Part shown: positions 1 through 5,763 of the stretch, in pieces
How the letters are laid out: each line of letters opens with the position of its first letter
Numbering within the stretch: position 1 is the stretch's first letter
From: JAAEQG01 sp023133475
GTDB taxonomy: Bacteria; Planctomycetota; Phycisphaerae; UBA1845
NCBI GenBank assembly: GCA_030631415.1
Contig: DAOVLE010000274.1
Span: forward strand, 1-5,820
Reading direction: 5' to 3'
DNA length: 5,820 bases
Notes under the pieces: model-generated
What the model was told of the DNA's origin: nothing
The model's input: the letters and a program-made list of their open reading frames with translations, nothing else
Databases searched by the model: none
Position numbers and translations under genes: made by a program

Positions 1-328
1 CTGGGTTCAGACCGGCGAGAGCCAGGTCGGTCCCTATCTGCCGTGGGCGTATGAAACTTGAGAGGATATCTCCTTAGTACGAGAGGATTAGGAGGTACGT
101 GCCTCTGGTGTACCAGCTGTCCCGCTCGGGGCACCGCTGGGTAGCTAAGCACGGAAAGGATAACCGCTGAATGCATCTAAGCGGGAAGCCCCCCTCGAGA
201 TAAGGTTTCGATGTCCCCGCTTCGGCGGGTTGACTGAAGGCCCCTGCAAGACCAGCAGGTCGATAGGCGGGAGGTGTAAGCACGGAGACGTGTTTAGCTG
301 ACCCGTACTAATGGCCGAACGCTTGACC
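1..328 (+). rRNA. 23S ribosomal RNA, 3' end (partial)
   Basis: This is the last ~330 bases of a large-subunit rRNA; the 5' part lies outside the window. The opening CTGGGTTCAG matches the bacterial peptidyl-transferase loop edge (E. coli about 2579-2588, with the two U residues of 2584/2585 at 6-7). TCGGTCCCTATCTGCCGTGG follows nearby. The sarcin-ricin loop AGTACGAGAGGA is at 76-87, and its offset from the peptidyl-transferase loop equals that in E. coli, so there are no indels between them. CTGGTGTACC, GGATAACCGCTGAATGCATC and the terminal ACCCGTACTAATGGCC are also present. The mature 3' end is placed at GCTTGACC (321-328) by analogy with other bacteria and could be off by a few bases. No 5S gene follows. 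Confidence 0.97.
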
Positions 329-381
329 GCATTAATGAGTGGCTGACAAGCTGCTCAAGACACTGTGGTAAGACCCTGTCT

Positions 382-405
382 GGGGAGCCCATACGTGGGT
401 TCCTC
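382..405 (+). other. Hairpin in the 23S rRNA trailer
   Basis: Bases 382-391 pair with 396-405 in a 10-bp stem with two G-U pairs, closed over a TACG loop (392-395). It lies 54 bases after the 23S end and 35 bases before the terminator stem. It has no T-tract, so it is not itself a terminator. It may be an rRNA-processing or trailer-folding element; that role is inferred. Confidence 0.5.
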
Positions 406-439
406 GGTGCGTCCGTCTATTCGATTGTCAATAGAAATG

Positions 440-477
440 CAGCGGCTGCGGTTTTTGATCGCAGCCGCTGTTTTTTT
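440..477 (+). terminator. Intrinsic terminator of the rRNA transcript
   Basis: A perfect 11-bp GC-rich stem (CAGCGGCTGCG at 440-450 with CGCAGCCGCTG at 460-470) closes a 9-base loop and is followed at once by seven T residues (471-477). This is a textbook rho-independent terminator. It is on the rRNA strand about 112 bases after the 23S end, so it very probably ends the rRNA operon here. The stem sequence is symmetric, but the other strand lacks a comparable T run. Confidence 0.93.
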
Positions 478-501
478 ATGCGCACGCCACAAGCACGCAG
501 G

Positions 502-580
502 AAATGGAAAATTGAAAATGAAAAATGGAAAATGGGGGGAGGAGAGATGTGATGAATTGAGAATTGAGAAAATGGAAAAT
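502..580. repeat. Repeat A: AT-rich GGAAAAT-type array, left copy
   Basis: This strand-asymmetric A/G-rich stretch is built from near-copies of ATGGAAAATTGAAAATG, seen at 502-539 and again in looser form at 555-580 (GAATTGAGAATTGAGAAAAT). The 38 bases 502-539 have an exact reverse complement at 5767-5804. A run of six G residues ends the first block. The short frames through it look non-coding. The block belongs to the 478-948 gene-free stretch. Confidence 0.8.
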
Positions 581-641
581 GTGGGGTTGGCAGCGTTGCC
601 CAGTTTCGACTTTTCCCCCCTTATCCTCATCTCTTCTCGCT

Positions 642-674
642 CTTCTCTGCGCTCTCTGCGTCTCTGCGTTCATG
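642..674. repeat. Repeat B: TCTCTGCG-type repeat, left copy
   Basis: The 33 bases starting CTTCTCTGCGCTCTCTGCG and ending GTTCATG contain three spaced copies of CTCTGCG. They have an exact reverse complement at 5701-5733. A pyrimidine-rich lead-in (611-641) precedes them. I infer a dispersed repeat family from the exact second copy in the same window; nothing about it looks coding. Confidence 0.8.
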
Positions 675-730
675 AATTATCCAGGTTTAGCAACGACAAG
701 TCCGTAGCGTTTAGCGGCGACCCAAAGGGG

Positions 731-782
731 AGCGCGTAAAAGAGGAGCGCGTAGAAGAAAGCGCGTAGAATGACGCGTGAAG
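731..782. repeat. Short tandem repeats of AGCGCGTA
   Basis: Four degenerate copies start at 731 (AGCGCGTAAA), 746 (AGCGCGTAGA), 760 (AGCGCGTAGA) and 773 (ACGCGTGAAG), so the spacing shortens from 15 to 14 to 13 bases. The preceding 702-723 (CCGTAGCGTTTAGCGGCGAC and on) has related GCGT/AGCG content and may be part of the same element. The array separates repeats B and C on the left flank and has no counterpart on the right flank, where only 17 bases separate them. Function unknown. Confidence 0.6.
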
Positions 783-806
783 AACTGAGAAAATAGCGTA
801 ATCACA
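783..806. repeat. Repeat C, left copy
   Basis: AACTGAGAAAA (783-793), four variable bases and GTAATCACA (798-806) match the reverse complement of 5660-5683 at 21 of 24 positions with no gaps. It sits immediately before a D palindrome, as its partner does (more loosely) on the right flank. Only two copies are visible, so membership of a wider family is inferred. Confidence 0.6.
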
Positions 807-809
807 ATT

Positions 810-880
810 GTAGGGCGGGTTTCACCCGCCGTTTATGGCGTTACGTTTCACTTGCTGGAGGCGGGTGAAACCCGCCCTAC
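810..880. repeat. Repeat D palindrome upstream of the acyltransferase gene
   Basis: Two perfect 21-base inverted arms lie at 810-830 (GTAGGGCGGGTTTCACCCG then CC) and 860-880, separated by a 29-base spacer. Each arm is itself a small hairpin, GGCGGGT-TTC-ACCCGCC at 814-830 on the left. It shares the GTAGGGYGGGT end with elements at 2481-2571, 2605-2625 and 5566-5606. It lies 68 bases before the start codon of the acyltransferase gene. It is not followed by a T run, so it is not a classic terminator; REP-like or MITE-like are the options I would consider. Confidence 0.85.
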
Positions 881-891
881 ATCATTGGGCT

Positions 892-918
892 TTGGACTTC
901 CTGGTATGACTATATACT
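892..918 (+). promoter_or_regulatory. Weak sigma70-like promoter candidate
   Basis: TTGGAC (892-897) and TATACT (913-918) resemble -35 and -10 boxes, but the 15-base spacing is shorter than the usual 17. The -10 lies in the only T/A-rich stretch (905-920) between repeat D and the start codon. Transcription would begin near 925 and give a leader of about 25 bases carrying the ribosome binding site. It is a best guess by position only. Confidence 0.25.
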
Positions 919-935
919 AAGAGCTTCAAGTTATA

Positions 936-941
936 GAAGGA
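936..941 (+). promoter_or_regulatory. Ribosome binding site for the acyltransferase gene
   Basis: GAAGGA at 936-941 lies 7 bases before the ATG at 949. An in-frame TAG at 934-936 rules out an upstream extension, and no ATG, GTG or TTG follows soon in frame. Together these fix the start at 949. Confidence 0.75.
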
Positions 942-948
942 TTCCGCT

Positions 949-2484
949 ATGCCTTTAAGAACATCTGATGCTGAAGACCCCTCCCGCCGGCACGGTGGGC
1001 TGCGTGGCGACGACATCCCCGGCATCTGTGCTGCCCTGCGTGGCGTCATCGAGTCGCAGGATGGTGGCGAGGTGGCCCAGCCGCGGGATGACCCACGCCG
1101 GGATCGGCTGCTGGTGGATTATCGTCGGGTCTTGCTCGCCTGCGTCCACCACGACGCCAAAGTCAACCGTGCCGATCTGAACACGCTGCTCGAGGAGACC
1201 TCCACCCGCTGCGGGCTCGATCCGGCTCGAACCGCGTTGGGGGCCAATCTGGGCAGCCGGCTTGACCAAGGGCTGGCCCGGATTACCCAGATAAACCCTT
1301 ACCATGACGGGAAATCCGAACTCAAGTGGTTTTTGGCTTTGACTCAGTTTTACCTGGACGGCCTCTTTCTCGCGGATCGCCTGCTCACTGCCCGCCCTGG
1401 CGAATCCGGGCGGCGTTGGCGACTGCCGCGCCGGCGGGTTGATTTCCTGGGTTTCTCGTCCCCCGGCTTTGGCCCGGCTCTGATCACTGCCCTGGAGACC
1501 GCGGTCCCGGACATCTTTCGGGTCAACCCATTCGACACTTACATGCCGCTGTTGCTGCACTTGTTGGCTCACCAGGTGTTTCCCGGAAAGCGTTTCAGCT
1601 TTTCGGACACGTTTGCCACGACGTTCGGTTGGATTCATCGGGGGGGATTCGGCAAACTACGTGGGGTCAAGGGCGAGGTTGCCCGCTTCGAGGGGCTCGA
1701 ACACCTGCACAACTCCGAGCTGTTTGACCTGAGCACGCACCGAACGCGCCATAACGTCATCATCGCCGCGTCGCACCGGTTGGGATATCTGGATTGGCCT
1801 TTGTTTTTCGAGCCGCTCCGCAAGGTTCGGTTTGCTGTTTGGGCCAACAATGCCTTCTTCGGCCCGGCGGTCGAGAAGAAGATCGCCCGCGACCGCTACA
1901 GCATTCCCATCAGAGGCCATCACGCCCCCCCGCTGGAGGTGGCATTGGTCCAGACGGCTGACGTGCTGATCCACGCGAAGGTGCCGGTGTTCATCATGGT
2001 CGATGGAGGCCAACCGCCGTTGTTCTACGGGCAGCAGATGCGTGTAAAGCGGGGCATCCGGCTGGCGGTCAACGAGACCATCCGCCGGGCGCGTGGCACC
2101 GGCCGAAGAACCTATGTTCTGCCGCTCAGTCTCAACGACCCGGTTGGATTCGTGCAGGGGCGGGAGGATGTCATGCGTGTCACGTTCCACCCGCCGGTGC
2201 TGGTCGAGTCGGTGGTGGAGCCACGACGGCCTACATCCGCCGGCGGCGTTTCGACGGGTGACAGCGGCGACCCCTTGATTAACCACCTTGAAGCCCTGTT
2301 CCTGTTGGAGACCACTCACGCGGTGCGAGGTCTGCCCCGTCCGCGTATCGTGGCAGCCGCCCGCCGGCGATTGCGGAATCGCTCTTTGGAACCGCTGCTC
2401 AAACGCTGGTTTCAAACGTCGATTGCAGACTTGGCTCGTCAGGCGGCGCAGGATTGTGACGCGAGTGAAGGCAACATGGCGTAG
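949..2484 (+). CDS. Putative divergent lysophospholipid/glycerolipid acyltransferase (LPLAT-like)
   Basis: The 511-residue product probably transfers an acyl group from acyl-CoA or acyl-ACP to a lipid acceptor at the membrane; acceptor and donor are unknown. The assignment rests on the ordered LPLAT block pattern in residues 245-415. VARFEGLEHL is followed by NVIIAASHRLGYLDWPLF (269-286; His276, Asp282), then YSIPIRG (317-323), VPVFIMVDGGQ (345-355), KRGIRLA (367-373) and RTYVLPLSL (387-395). In the family these correspond to the H-x4-D catalytic block, the block II arginine, the PEGT block and the terminal proline block. Two departures stand out: His and Asp are five residues apart instead of four, and PEGT reads VDGG. 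Residues 1-240 show no domain I know, and 422-441 look like a flexible linker. There is no clear signal peptide or membrane span. It stands alone on its strand. The stop codon lies in a D repeat, so the C-terminus may have been trimmed or altered. A real gene is very likely; the family call is moderate. Confidence 0.6.
   Translation: MPLRTSDAEDPSRRHGGLRGDDIPGICAALRGVIESQDGGEVAQPRDDPRRDRLLVDYRRVLLACVHHDAKVNRADLNTLLEETSTRCGLDPARTALGANLGSRLDQGLARITQINPYHDGKSELKWFLALTQFYLDGLFLADRLLTARPGESGRRWRLPRRRVDFLGFSSPGFGPALITALETAVPDIFRVNPFDTYMPLLLHLLAHQVFPGKRFSFSDTFATTFGWIHRGGFGKLRGVKGEVARFEGLEHLHNSELFDLSTHRTRHNVIIAASHRLGYLDWPLFFEPLRKVRFAVWANNAFFGPAVEKKIARDRYSIPIRGHHAPPLEVALVQTADVLIHAKVPVFIMVDGGQPPLFYGQQMRVKRGIRLAVNETIRRARGTGRRTYVLPLSLNDPVGFVQGREDVMRVTFHPPVLVESVVEPRRPTSAGGVSTGDSGDPLINHLEALFLLETTHAVRGLPRPRIVAAARRRLRNRSLEPLLKRWFQTSIADLARQAAQDCDASEGNMA
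986..1004. repeat. D-like repeat fragment inside the acyltransferase gene
   Basis: The 19 bases GCCGGCACGGTGGGCTGCG match 2523-2541, inside the D element after this gene, with one mismatch (C1000 against T2537). They encode part of residues 13-19 (RRHGGLR region). A GC-rich chance match is possible, but the length and the location at the very start of the gene suggest that repeat DNA forms part of the coding 5' end. Confidence 0.5.
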
Positions 2485-2571
2485 GGTGGGTGGAGCCTCG
2501 CGGAGCGAGGTGGAACCCGCCAGCCGGCACGGTGGGTTGCGCTTTGCTTCGCAAAGCTCCACCCACCCTAC
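2481..2571. repeat. Repeat D palindrome overlapping the acyltransferase stop codon
   Basis: Perfect 16-bp outer arms, GTAGGGTGGGTGGAGC (2481-2496) and its reverse complement (2556-2571), enclose two inner hairpins: CCTCGC-GGA-GCGAGG (2496-2510) and GCTTTGC-TTC-GCAAAGC (2541-2557). The TAG stop of the acyltransferase gene (2482-2484) is the TAG of the repeat's GTAGGG end. No T-tract follows, so any terminator role would be rho-dependent or through mRNA 3'-end protection; that is inference. Confidence 0.85.
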
Positions 2572-2604
2572 GATTGATTCGAATGTGGGGCGCCCATGCA
2601 AGAA

Positions 2605-2625
2605 GGCGGGTGGAACCCGCCCTAC
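2605..2625. repeat. Short repeat D hairpin after yebC
   Basis: GGCGGGT-GGA-ACCCGCC (2605-2621) plus CTAC forms a half-size D unit, nearly the same as each arm at 810-880. Read on the minus strand it starts at the last base of the yebC stop codon and the hairpin is followed by TTCTT, so it could act as a weak terminator for yebC. It is 33 bases from the neighbouring D element. Confidence 0.75.
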
Positions 2626-3380
2626 TACCGGTCGGCGGCGAGCTGTGCCAAAACTTCATCTGAAATGTCGAAGTTGGTGGCCACCGACTGAACATCGTCG
2701 TGGTCTTCGAGAGCTTCAACCAAAACAAGCACCTTGCGAGCTGCTTCGGCGTCCAAAGCCACGCTGTTCTCCGACACCATGCTCAGGTCAGCCGACTGGA
2801 TGGGAATCTCGGCAGTGCGAATAGCATCCCGCACACTCTCGAAGGAACTCGGATCGGAGGTTACCTCGTAAATCTGCTCGGAAGTGGTGACATCCTCAGC
2901 CCCATTGTCGATGGCGATCTCGATGAGCTGGTCCTCCTCCACGTCGGCACGGGCGACCACGATCACACCCTTCTGTTGGAACATCCATGCCACGCAATTG
3001 GTGGCACCGAGGTTGCCGTTTTTTCGCTCGAAAATCTTCTTGATCTCCGGAGCGGTCCGGGAACGATTGTCCGTCAACGCCTGGACCATCACTGCCACCC
3101 CACCGGGACCGTAGCCTTCGTATAAAATCTCTTCATAAGCAACACCTTCCAAGTCACCGGTGCCTTTTTTGATGGCCTTGTCGATGTTGTCCTTGGGCAT
3201 GTTGGCACCGCGGGCTTTATCGATCGCCAGACGCAGGCGTGGATTGGAGGACGGATCGCCGCCGCCGACCCGGGCAGCCACGGTGATGTCCCGCGACATT
3301 TTGCTCCAGGTTTTACTACGCTTGGCGTCGGTGGCAGCCTTCTTATGCTTGATCGTAGACCATTTGGAATGACCGGACAT
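2625..3380 (-). CDS. yebC: YebC/PmpR (TACO1) family protein
   Basis: The 251-residue product is a full-length member of the YebC/TACO1 family (usual length about 240-250). Hallmarks are MSGHSKWSTIKHKKAATDAK at the N-terminus, NPRLRLAIDKARGANMPKDN (46-65), YEGYGPGGVAVMVQALTDNR (87-106), APEIKKIF (110-117), AIDNGAEDV (156-164) and DHDDVQSVATNFD (226-238). Members were first described as DNA-binding regulators (PmpR). Human TACO1 and bacterial homologues are now reported to help ribosomes through proline-rich stalls, so a cytoplasmic translation role is the better guess. AAGGAG lies 8 bases before ATG, fixing the start. It follows the TPR gene by 68 bases on the same strand with no obvious promoter or terminator between, so an operon is likely. 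Downstream is a convergent gene, so the common yebC-ruvC neighbourhood is absent. Confidence 0.96.
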   Translation of the reverse strand: MSGHSKWSTIKHKKAATDAKRSKTWSKMSRDITVAARVGGGDPSSNPRLRLAIDKARGANMPKDNIDKAIKKGTGDLEGVAYEEILYEGYGPGGVAVMVQALTDNRSRTAPEIKKIFERKNGNLGATNCVAWMFQQKGVIVVARADVEEDQLIEIAIDNGAEDVTTSEQIYEVTSDPSSFESVRDAIRTAEIPIQSADLSMVSENSVALDAEAARKVLVLVEALEDHDDVQSVATNFDISDEVLAQLAADR

Positions 3381-3388
3381 ACGTGTGT

Positions 3389-3394
3389 CTCCTT
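3389..3394 (-). promoter_or_regulatory. Ribosome binding site for yebC
   Basis: Read on the minus strand this is AAGGAG within AGGAAGGAG, 8 bases before the yebC ATG (3378-3380). It is a strong Shine-Dalgarno sequence with ideal spacing, in contrast to the TPR gene upstream, which has none. Confidence 0.85.
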
Positions 3395-3448
3395 CCTGAG
3401 GACCTCGCGACCTTGTGCCGGAAGGTTACTCGTTATTGGGTGGCAATC

Positions 3449-5560
3449 TCAGTTAAGGGGTTTCCCCTTTTCGCTTTTTTCCGCCGCAATGTGGGCTACC
3501 TGCGGGTCCTGCCCGCTTTCCACCGCCCGCAACTTCTCGCCGACGGAGTCGGCTATACGCTGATCACCCGCGTCCGGCTGATCCGTCAGCCGCTCGCGGG
3601 CCAGTTCCAGCGAGCGTTTCCAGTGCTCGACAGCCTGATCCCTGGCACCCGTGCACCAGTGCACATCACCCAGATGATCGTAAAGCACCGGGTCGTCCGG
3701 GGCATCCGGGCACCGCACCGCCTTCACCAACCATGACCGGGCCTGCTCAAACCGGCCCTGACGATAAAGCACCCAGCCAAGACTGTCCAGATACGCGGCG
3801 TTCATCGGCTCACGAGCCACGGCGATGCGAATCATCCGCTCCGCCTCGTCCAGCCGCTCTCCACGGTCTGCCAGAGTATACCCCAGATCGTTGTTGATCT
3901 GCGTGTCGCCGGGGGCAAGCGAATAAGCCAACTCAAGACTCTCCAAAGCCTCAGTTCCCAACCCTCGTTGCTGATACACACCAGCCAGCAGAGTCAAATA
4001 GAAAACCTTCTGTTGAGTCGAATCGGTCTTGCCGATCCAGTGCGTAAGCTGGACTTGGGCTTCCTCGCTTCGCCCGGCTTTGAGCAGGGCTGTGATTAGA
4101 ACTCCGGACAGTCCCTCGCGCAAGACAGCCGCATTCAACGCCCCCTGGGCACGCATCAACTGCTTATCCAACAGCATACGGTTGGCCAACGCCGCCGCTT
4201 TATCATAGCTCTTCGATGTCAGATAAACGCTCAGCTTCGCACGCAAAAACGCCACCGACGGCGAAGCTTCGCTCGGGATGCTCTCCAGCATCTCCAGGGC
4301 ATCATCGTATTGCTTGTCGGCCAGCAGGCCGGCGATAAGCCCAAACCACAACTCCTCATCCTCCGCATCCTTTTCAAGCCTTTCGAGGAGGAGTTGCCGG
4401 GCAGCCACGAACCGCCTGGCGCGCAGCAGCACTTCACCATACATCCCCGCGAACTGAACGTCGCCAGGATCAGCCAAATGCCAACCCCGAGCGATCGACA
4501 AAGCCTGGTCATCGTACCCCGCAGCCAGATGGGCGGTTATAAGCCACGCACACAGTGCACGGTTGGTCTGCTCTTCAGCCAGCCATCCCCGCACCGTGGC
4601 AATCTGCTCGTCAAAGCGCCGGGCTGACTCCAGAGCTTGCAGCAAACTCAAACGCAACTCGTGCAATGCCCTGCCACGCGGTTTGCGCCTTTCGAGGAAA
4701 GACGATATCAACTCGACTGCCGCATCGTAGTTCTGGTTGATCACCAGCATATTGAAAAGGTTCTCGACCCACTCGATCCGGTTGGGATGCCTTTGCAGCA
4801 AAGCTCGCAACCGGGCCTCCGCCTCATCGAAACGCAGTTGGTTCCGGTAGACCGATACCAGCAATTGCTCGGCATCCACACGCCCGGTGGCAAGCACCAG
4901 CACCTGGGCCAGAGCTTTTTCCGCGGAGTCGGGGTCTTCCCGGGCGAGGTCCATGGAAGCCACCAATACCAGCGAATCGGCGTCCGCACCCGCCCGGGTC
5001 ATCGCCTCAATCAGCCGTTGGCGGGCCTGGGCCAAGTTGATCCGCCCGCGAGCCAACTCCATCCGAACCGAACAGCGGGCAAGACAGTTCCCCGAGGCGG
5101 CCATCCGGCGAAGCCGCACAATTTGAGCCTCCGCCTCCTCGAACCGCCCCTGGACGATAAGCAGCTTCACCACCGCCTCGCGGGCATCCTGGGCAAGAGC
5201 ATCAACTTCCAACAAGGCTTCGTACTGAGCACGGGCAGCCAAAGGCTGACCCATACGCTCGAACAACCGGGCCAACGCCGACATTGAGCGAGTGTCGGCA
5301 CGGTTCAGACCGGTGGCGGCGCGGTAGTGCTCGATTGCCTTGTCGTTCTCATCCAGCCCGGCGTAGGCTTGACCCAACGCCCATTCCAGGTTGGCGGTGC
5401 GGCGGTCTTCTCTTTCCACAAGATCGACCACTTCCCGCCAACGGTATTCCGCCAGCATCTGTCGGGCGAGTTGGAAGGTGCCCTCACCCCCACCCGCGAC
5501 ACCGCCTCCAGCGAAAACAGAAGCGAAACTCCACACAATCACAAACATAGTCATTAGCAT
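3449..5560 (-). CDS. Exported TPR-repeat protein
   Basis: The 703-residue product is a helical-repeat scaffold likely to mediate protein-protein contacts outside the cytoplasm. The start MLMTMFVIVWSFASVFA is a short hydrophobic segment followed by a Gly-rich stretch (18-27), fitting a signal peptide cut near residue 17 or a membrane anchor. TPR-like helix pairs run through the protein. The clearest are about 57-90, 91-124, 230-260, 403-430, 518-550, 555-586 (INNDLGYTLADRGERLDEAE), 588-618 (AAYLDSLGWVLYRQGRFEQA) and 624-656 (PVLYDHLGDVHWCTGARDQA). The last three form the LGY-LADRG / YLDSLGW-LYR-G / DHLGD-W-G block common in bacterial envelope TPR proteins. The C-tail (657-703) is polar. No enzymatic domain is visible and the partner is unknown. 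ATG at 5560 is preceded in frame by a TAG in repeat D and no Shine-Dalgarno is well placed; ATG codons at 5554 and 5548 are alternative starts. It is probably co-transcribed with yebC. Confidence 0.9.
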   Translation of the reverse strand: MLMTMFVIVWSFASVFAGGGVAGGGEGTFQLARQMLAEYRWREVVDLVEREDRRTANLEWALGQAYAGLDENDKAIEHYRAATGLNRADTRSMSALARLFERMGQPLAARAQYEALLEVDALAQDAREAVVKLLIVQGRFEEAEAQIVRLRRMAASGNCLARCSVRMELARGRINLAQARQRLIEAMTRAGADADSLVLVASMDLAREDPDSAEKALAQVLVLATGRVDAEQLLVSVYRNQLRFDEAEARLRALLQRHPNRIEWVENLFNMLVINQNYDAAVELISSFLERRKPRGRALHELRLSLLQALESARRFDEQIATVRGWLAEEQTNRALCAWLITAHLAAGYDDQALSIARGWHLADPGDVQFAGMYGEVLLRARRFVAARQLLLERLEKDAEDEELWFGLIAGLLADKQYDDALEMLESIPSEASPSVAFLRAKLSVYLTSKSYDKAAALANRMLLDKQLMRAQGALNAAVLREGLSGVLITALLKAGRSEEAQVQLTHWIGKTDSTQQKVFYLTLLAGVYQQRGLGTEALESLELAYSLAPGDTQINNDLGYTLADRGERLDEAERMIRIAVAREPMNAAYLDSLGWVLYRQGRFEQARSWLVKAVRCPDAPDDPVLYDHLGDVHWCTGARDQAVEHWKRSLELARERLTDQPDAGDQRIADSVGEKLRAVESGQDPQVAHIAAEKSEKGKPLN

Positions 5561-5565
5561 CGGTC

Positions 5566-5606
5566 GGTGGGTTCCACCTCGCTTTGCGAGGTTCCACCCA
5601 CCCTAC
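5566..5606. repeat. Repeat D palindrome upstream of the TPR gene
   Basis: The core CCTCGC-TTT-GCGAGG hairpin (5577-5591) is flanked by GGTGGGT (5566-5572) and ACCCACC (5596-5602), and the element ends in CCCTAC, the reverse complement of the GTAGGG end seen at 810 and 2481. The arms differ at three bases near the middle. It begins 5 bases from the TPR start codon, so it occupies the place where the ribosome binding site should be. Confidence 0.8.
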
Positions 5607-5611
5607 GTCCT

Positions 5612-5632
5612 ATCCGCAGATTACACAGATTT
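5612..5632. repeat. CAGATTACACAGATT motif
   Basis: ATCCGCAGATTACACAGATT contains the tandem-like core CAGATTACACAGATT. I associate this kind of motif with dispersed intergenic repeats in environmental genomes, but only one copy is in this window. It lies between repeats D and C on the right flank and has no counterpart on the left. Confidence 0.35.
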
Positions 5633-5659
5633 GCGAGGACATGCGCTGGGAAATAGCAC

Positions 5660-5683
5660 TGTGATTACACCGTTTTCTCAGTT
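5660..5683. repeat. Repeat C, right copy (inverted)
   Basis: TGTGATTAC (5660-5668) and TTTTCTCAGTT (5673-5683) are the reverse complement of the left copy at 783-806, with 21 of 24 positions matching. Only 17 bases separate it from repeat B, against 108 on the left. Confidence 0.6.
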
Positions 5684-5700
5684 TTCCATGCCGCATTTTC

Positions 5701-5733
5701 CATGAACGCAGAGACGCAGAGAGCGCAGAGAAG
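5701..5733. repeat. Repeat B, right copy (inverted)
   Basis: CATGAACGCAGAGACGCAG and the bases after it to 5733 are an exact 33-base reverse complement of 642-674. The GCAGAG units are spaced as in the left copy. Confidence 0.8.
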
Positions 5734-5763
5734 AAGGGAGTGCACCCAACGACAATGTTTCCT

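Noticed and set aside
329..440. Possible 5S rRNA or tRNA after the 23S gene
   Set aside because: No 5S helix sequences (for example the CCGAACTC loop) and no T-arm GTTCNANNC with a matching acceptor stem are present, and the space before the terminator is too short for a normal spacer plus 5S.
355..739. Overlapping open frames of 65-124 residues on both strands in the repeat zone
   Set aside because: They read through the rRNA terminator and repeats A and B, give low-complexity peptides and lack a ribosome binding site.
731..782. CRISPR array
   Set aside because: The units are only about 8-10 bases with 3-7 base gaps and no spacers of CRISPR length, and no cas gene is near.
2263..2273. 11-base match AGCGGCGACCC to the left-flank element at 713-723
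   Set aside because: It is too short in GC-rich DNA to tell from chance, although it falls in a likely flexible linker of the acyltransferase.
2481..2571. Intrinsic terminator for the acyltransferase gene
   Set aside because: The stem is strong, but GATTGATTCG follows rather than a T-tract, and the same palindrome type also occurs upstream of genes; annotated as a repeat instead.
955..2601. Long minus-strand open frames opposite the acyltransferase gene (314 and 227 residues)
   Set aside because: They are antisense to a gene with recognisable motifs and a good ribosome binding site. Their sequences are Arg/Gly/Pro-rich shadows of GC-rich codons and show no family motif.
4637..5287. Plus-strand 216-residue frame opposite the TPR gene
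   Set aside because: It is antisense to a clear repeat protein, with His/Gln/Pro-rich composition typical of reverse-frame shadows and no supporting signals.
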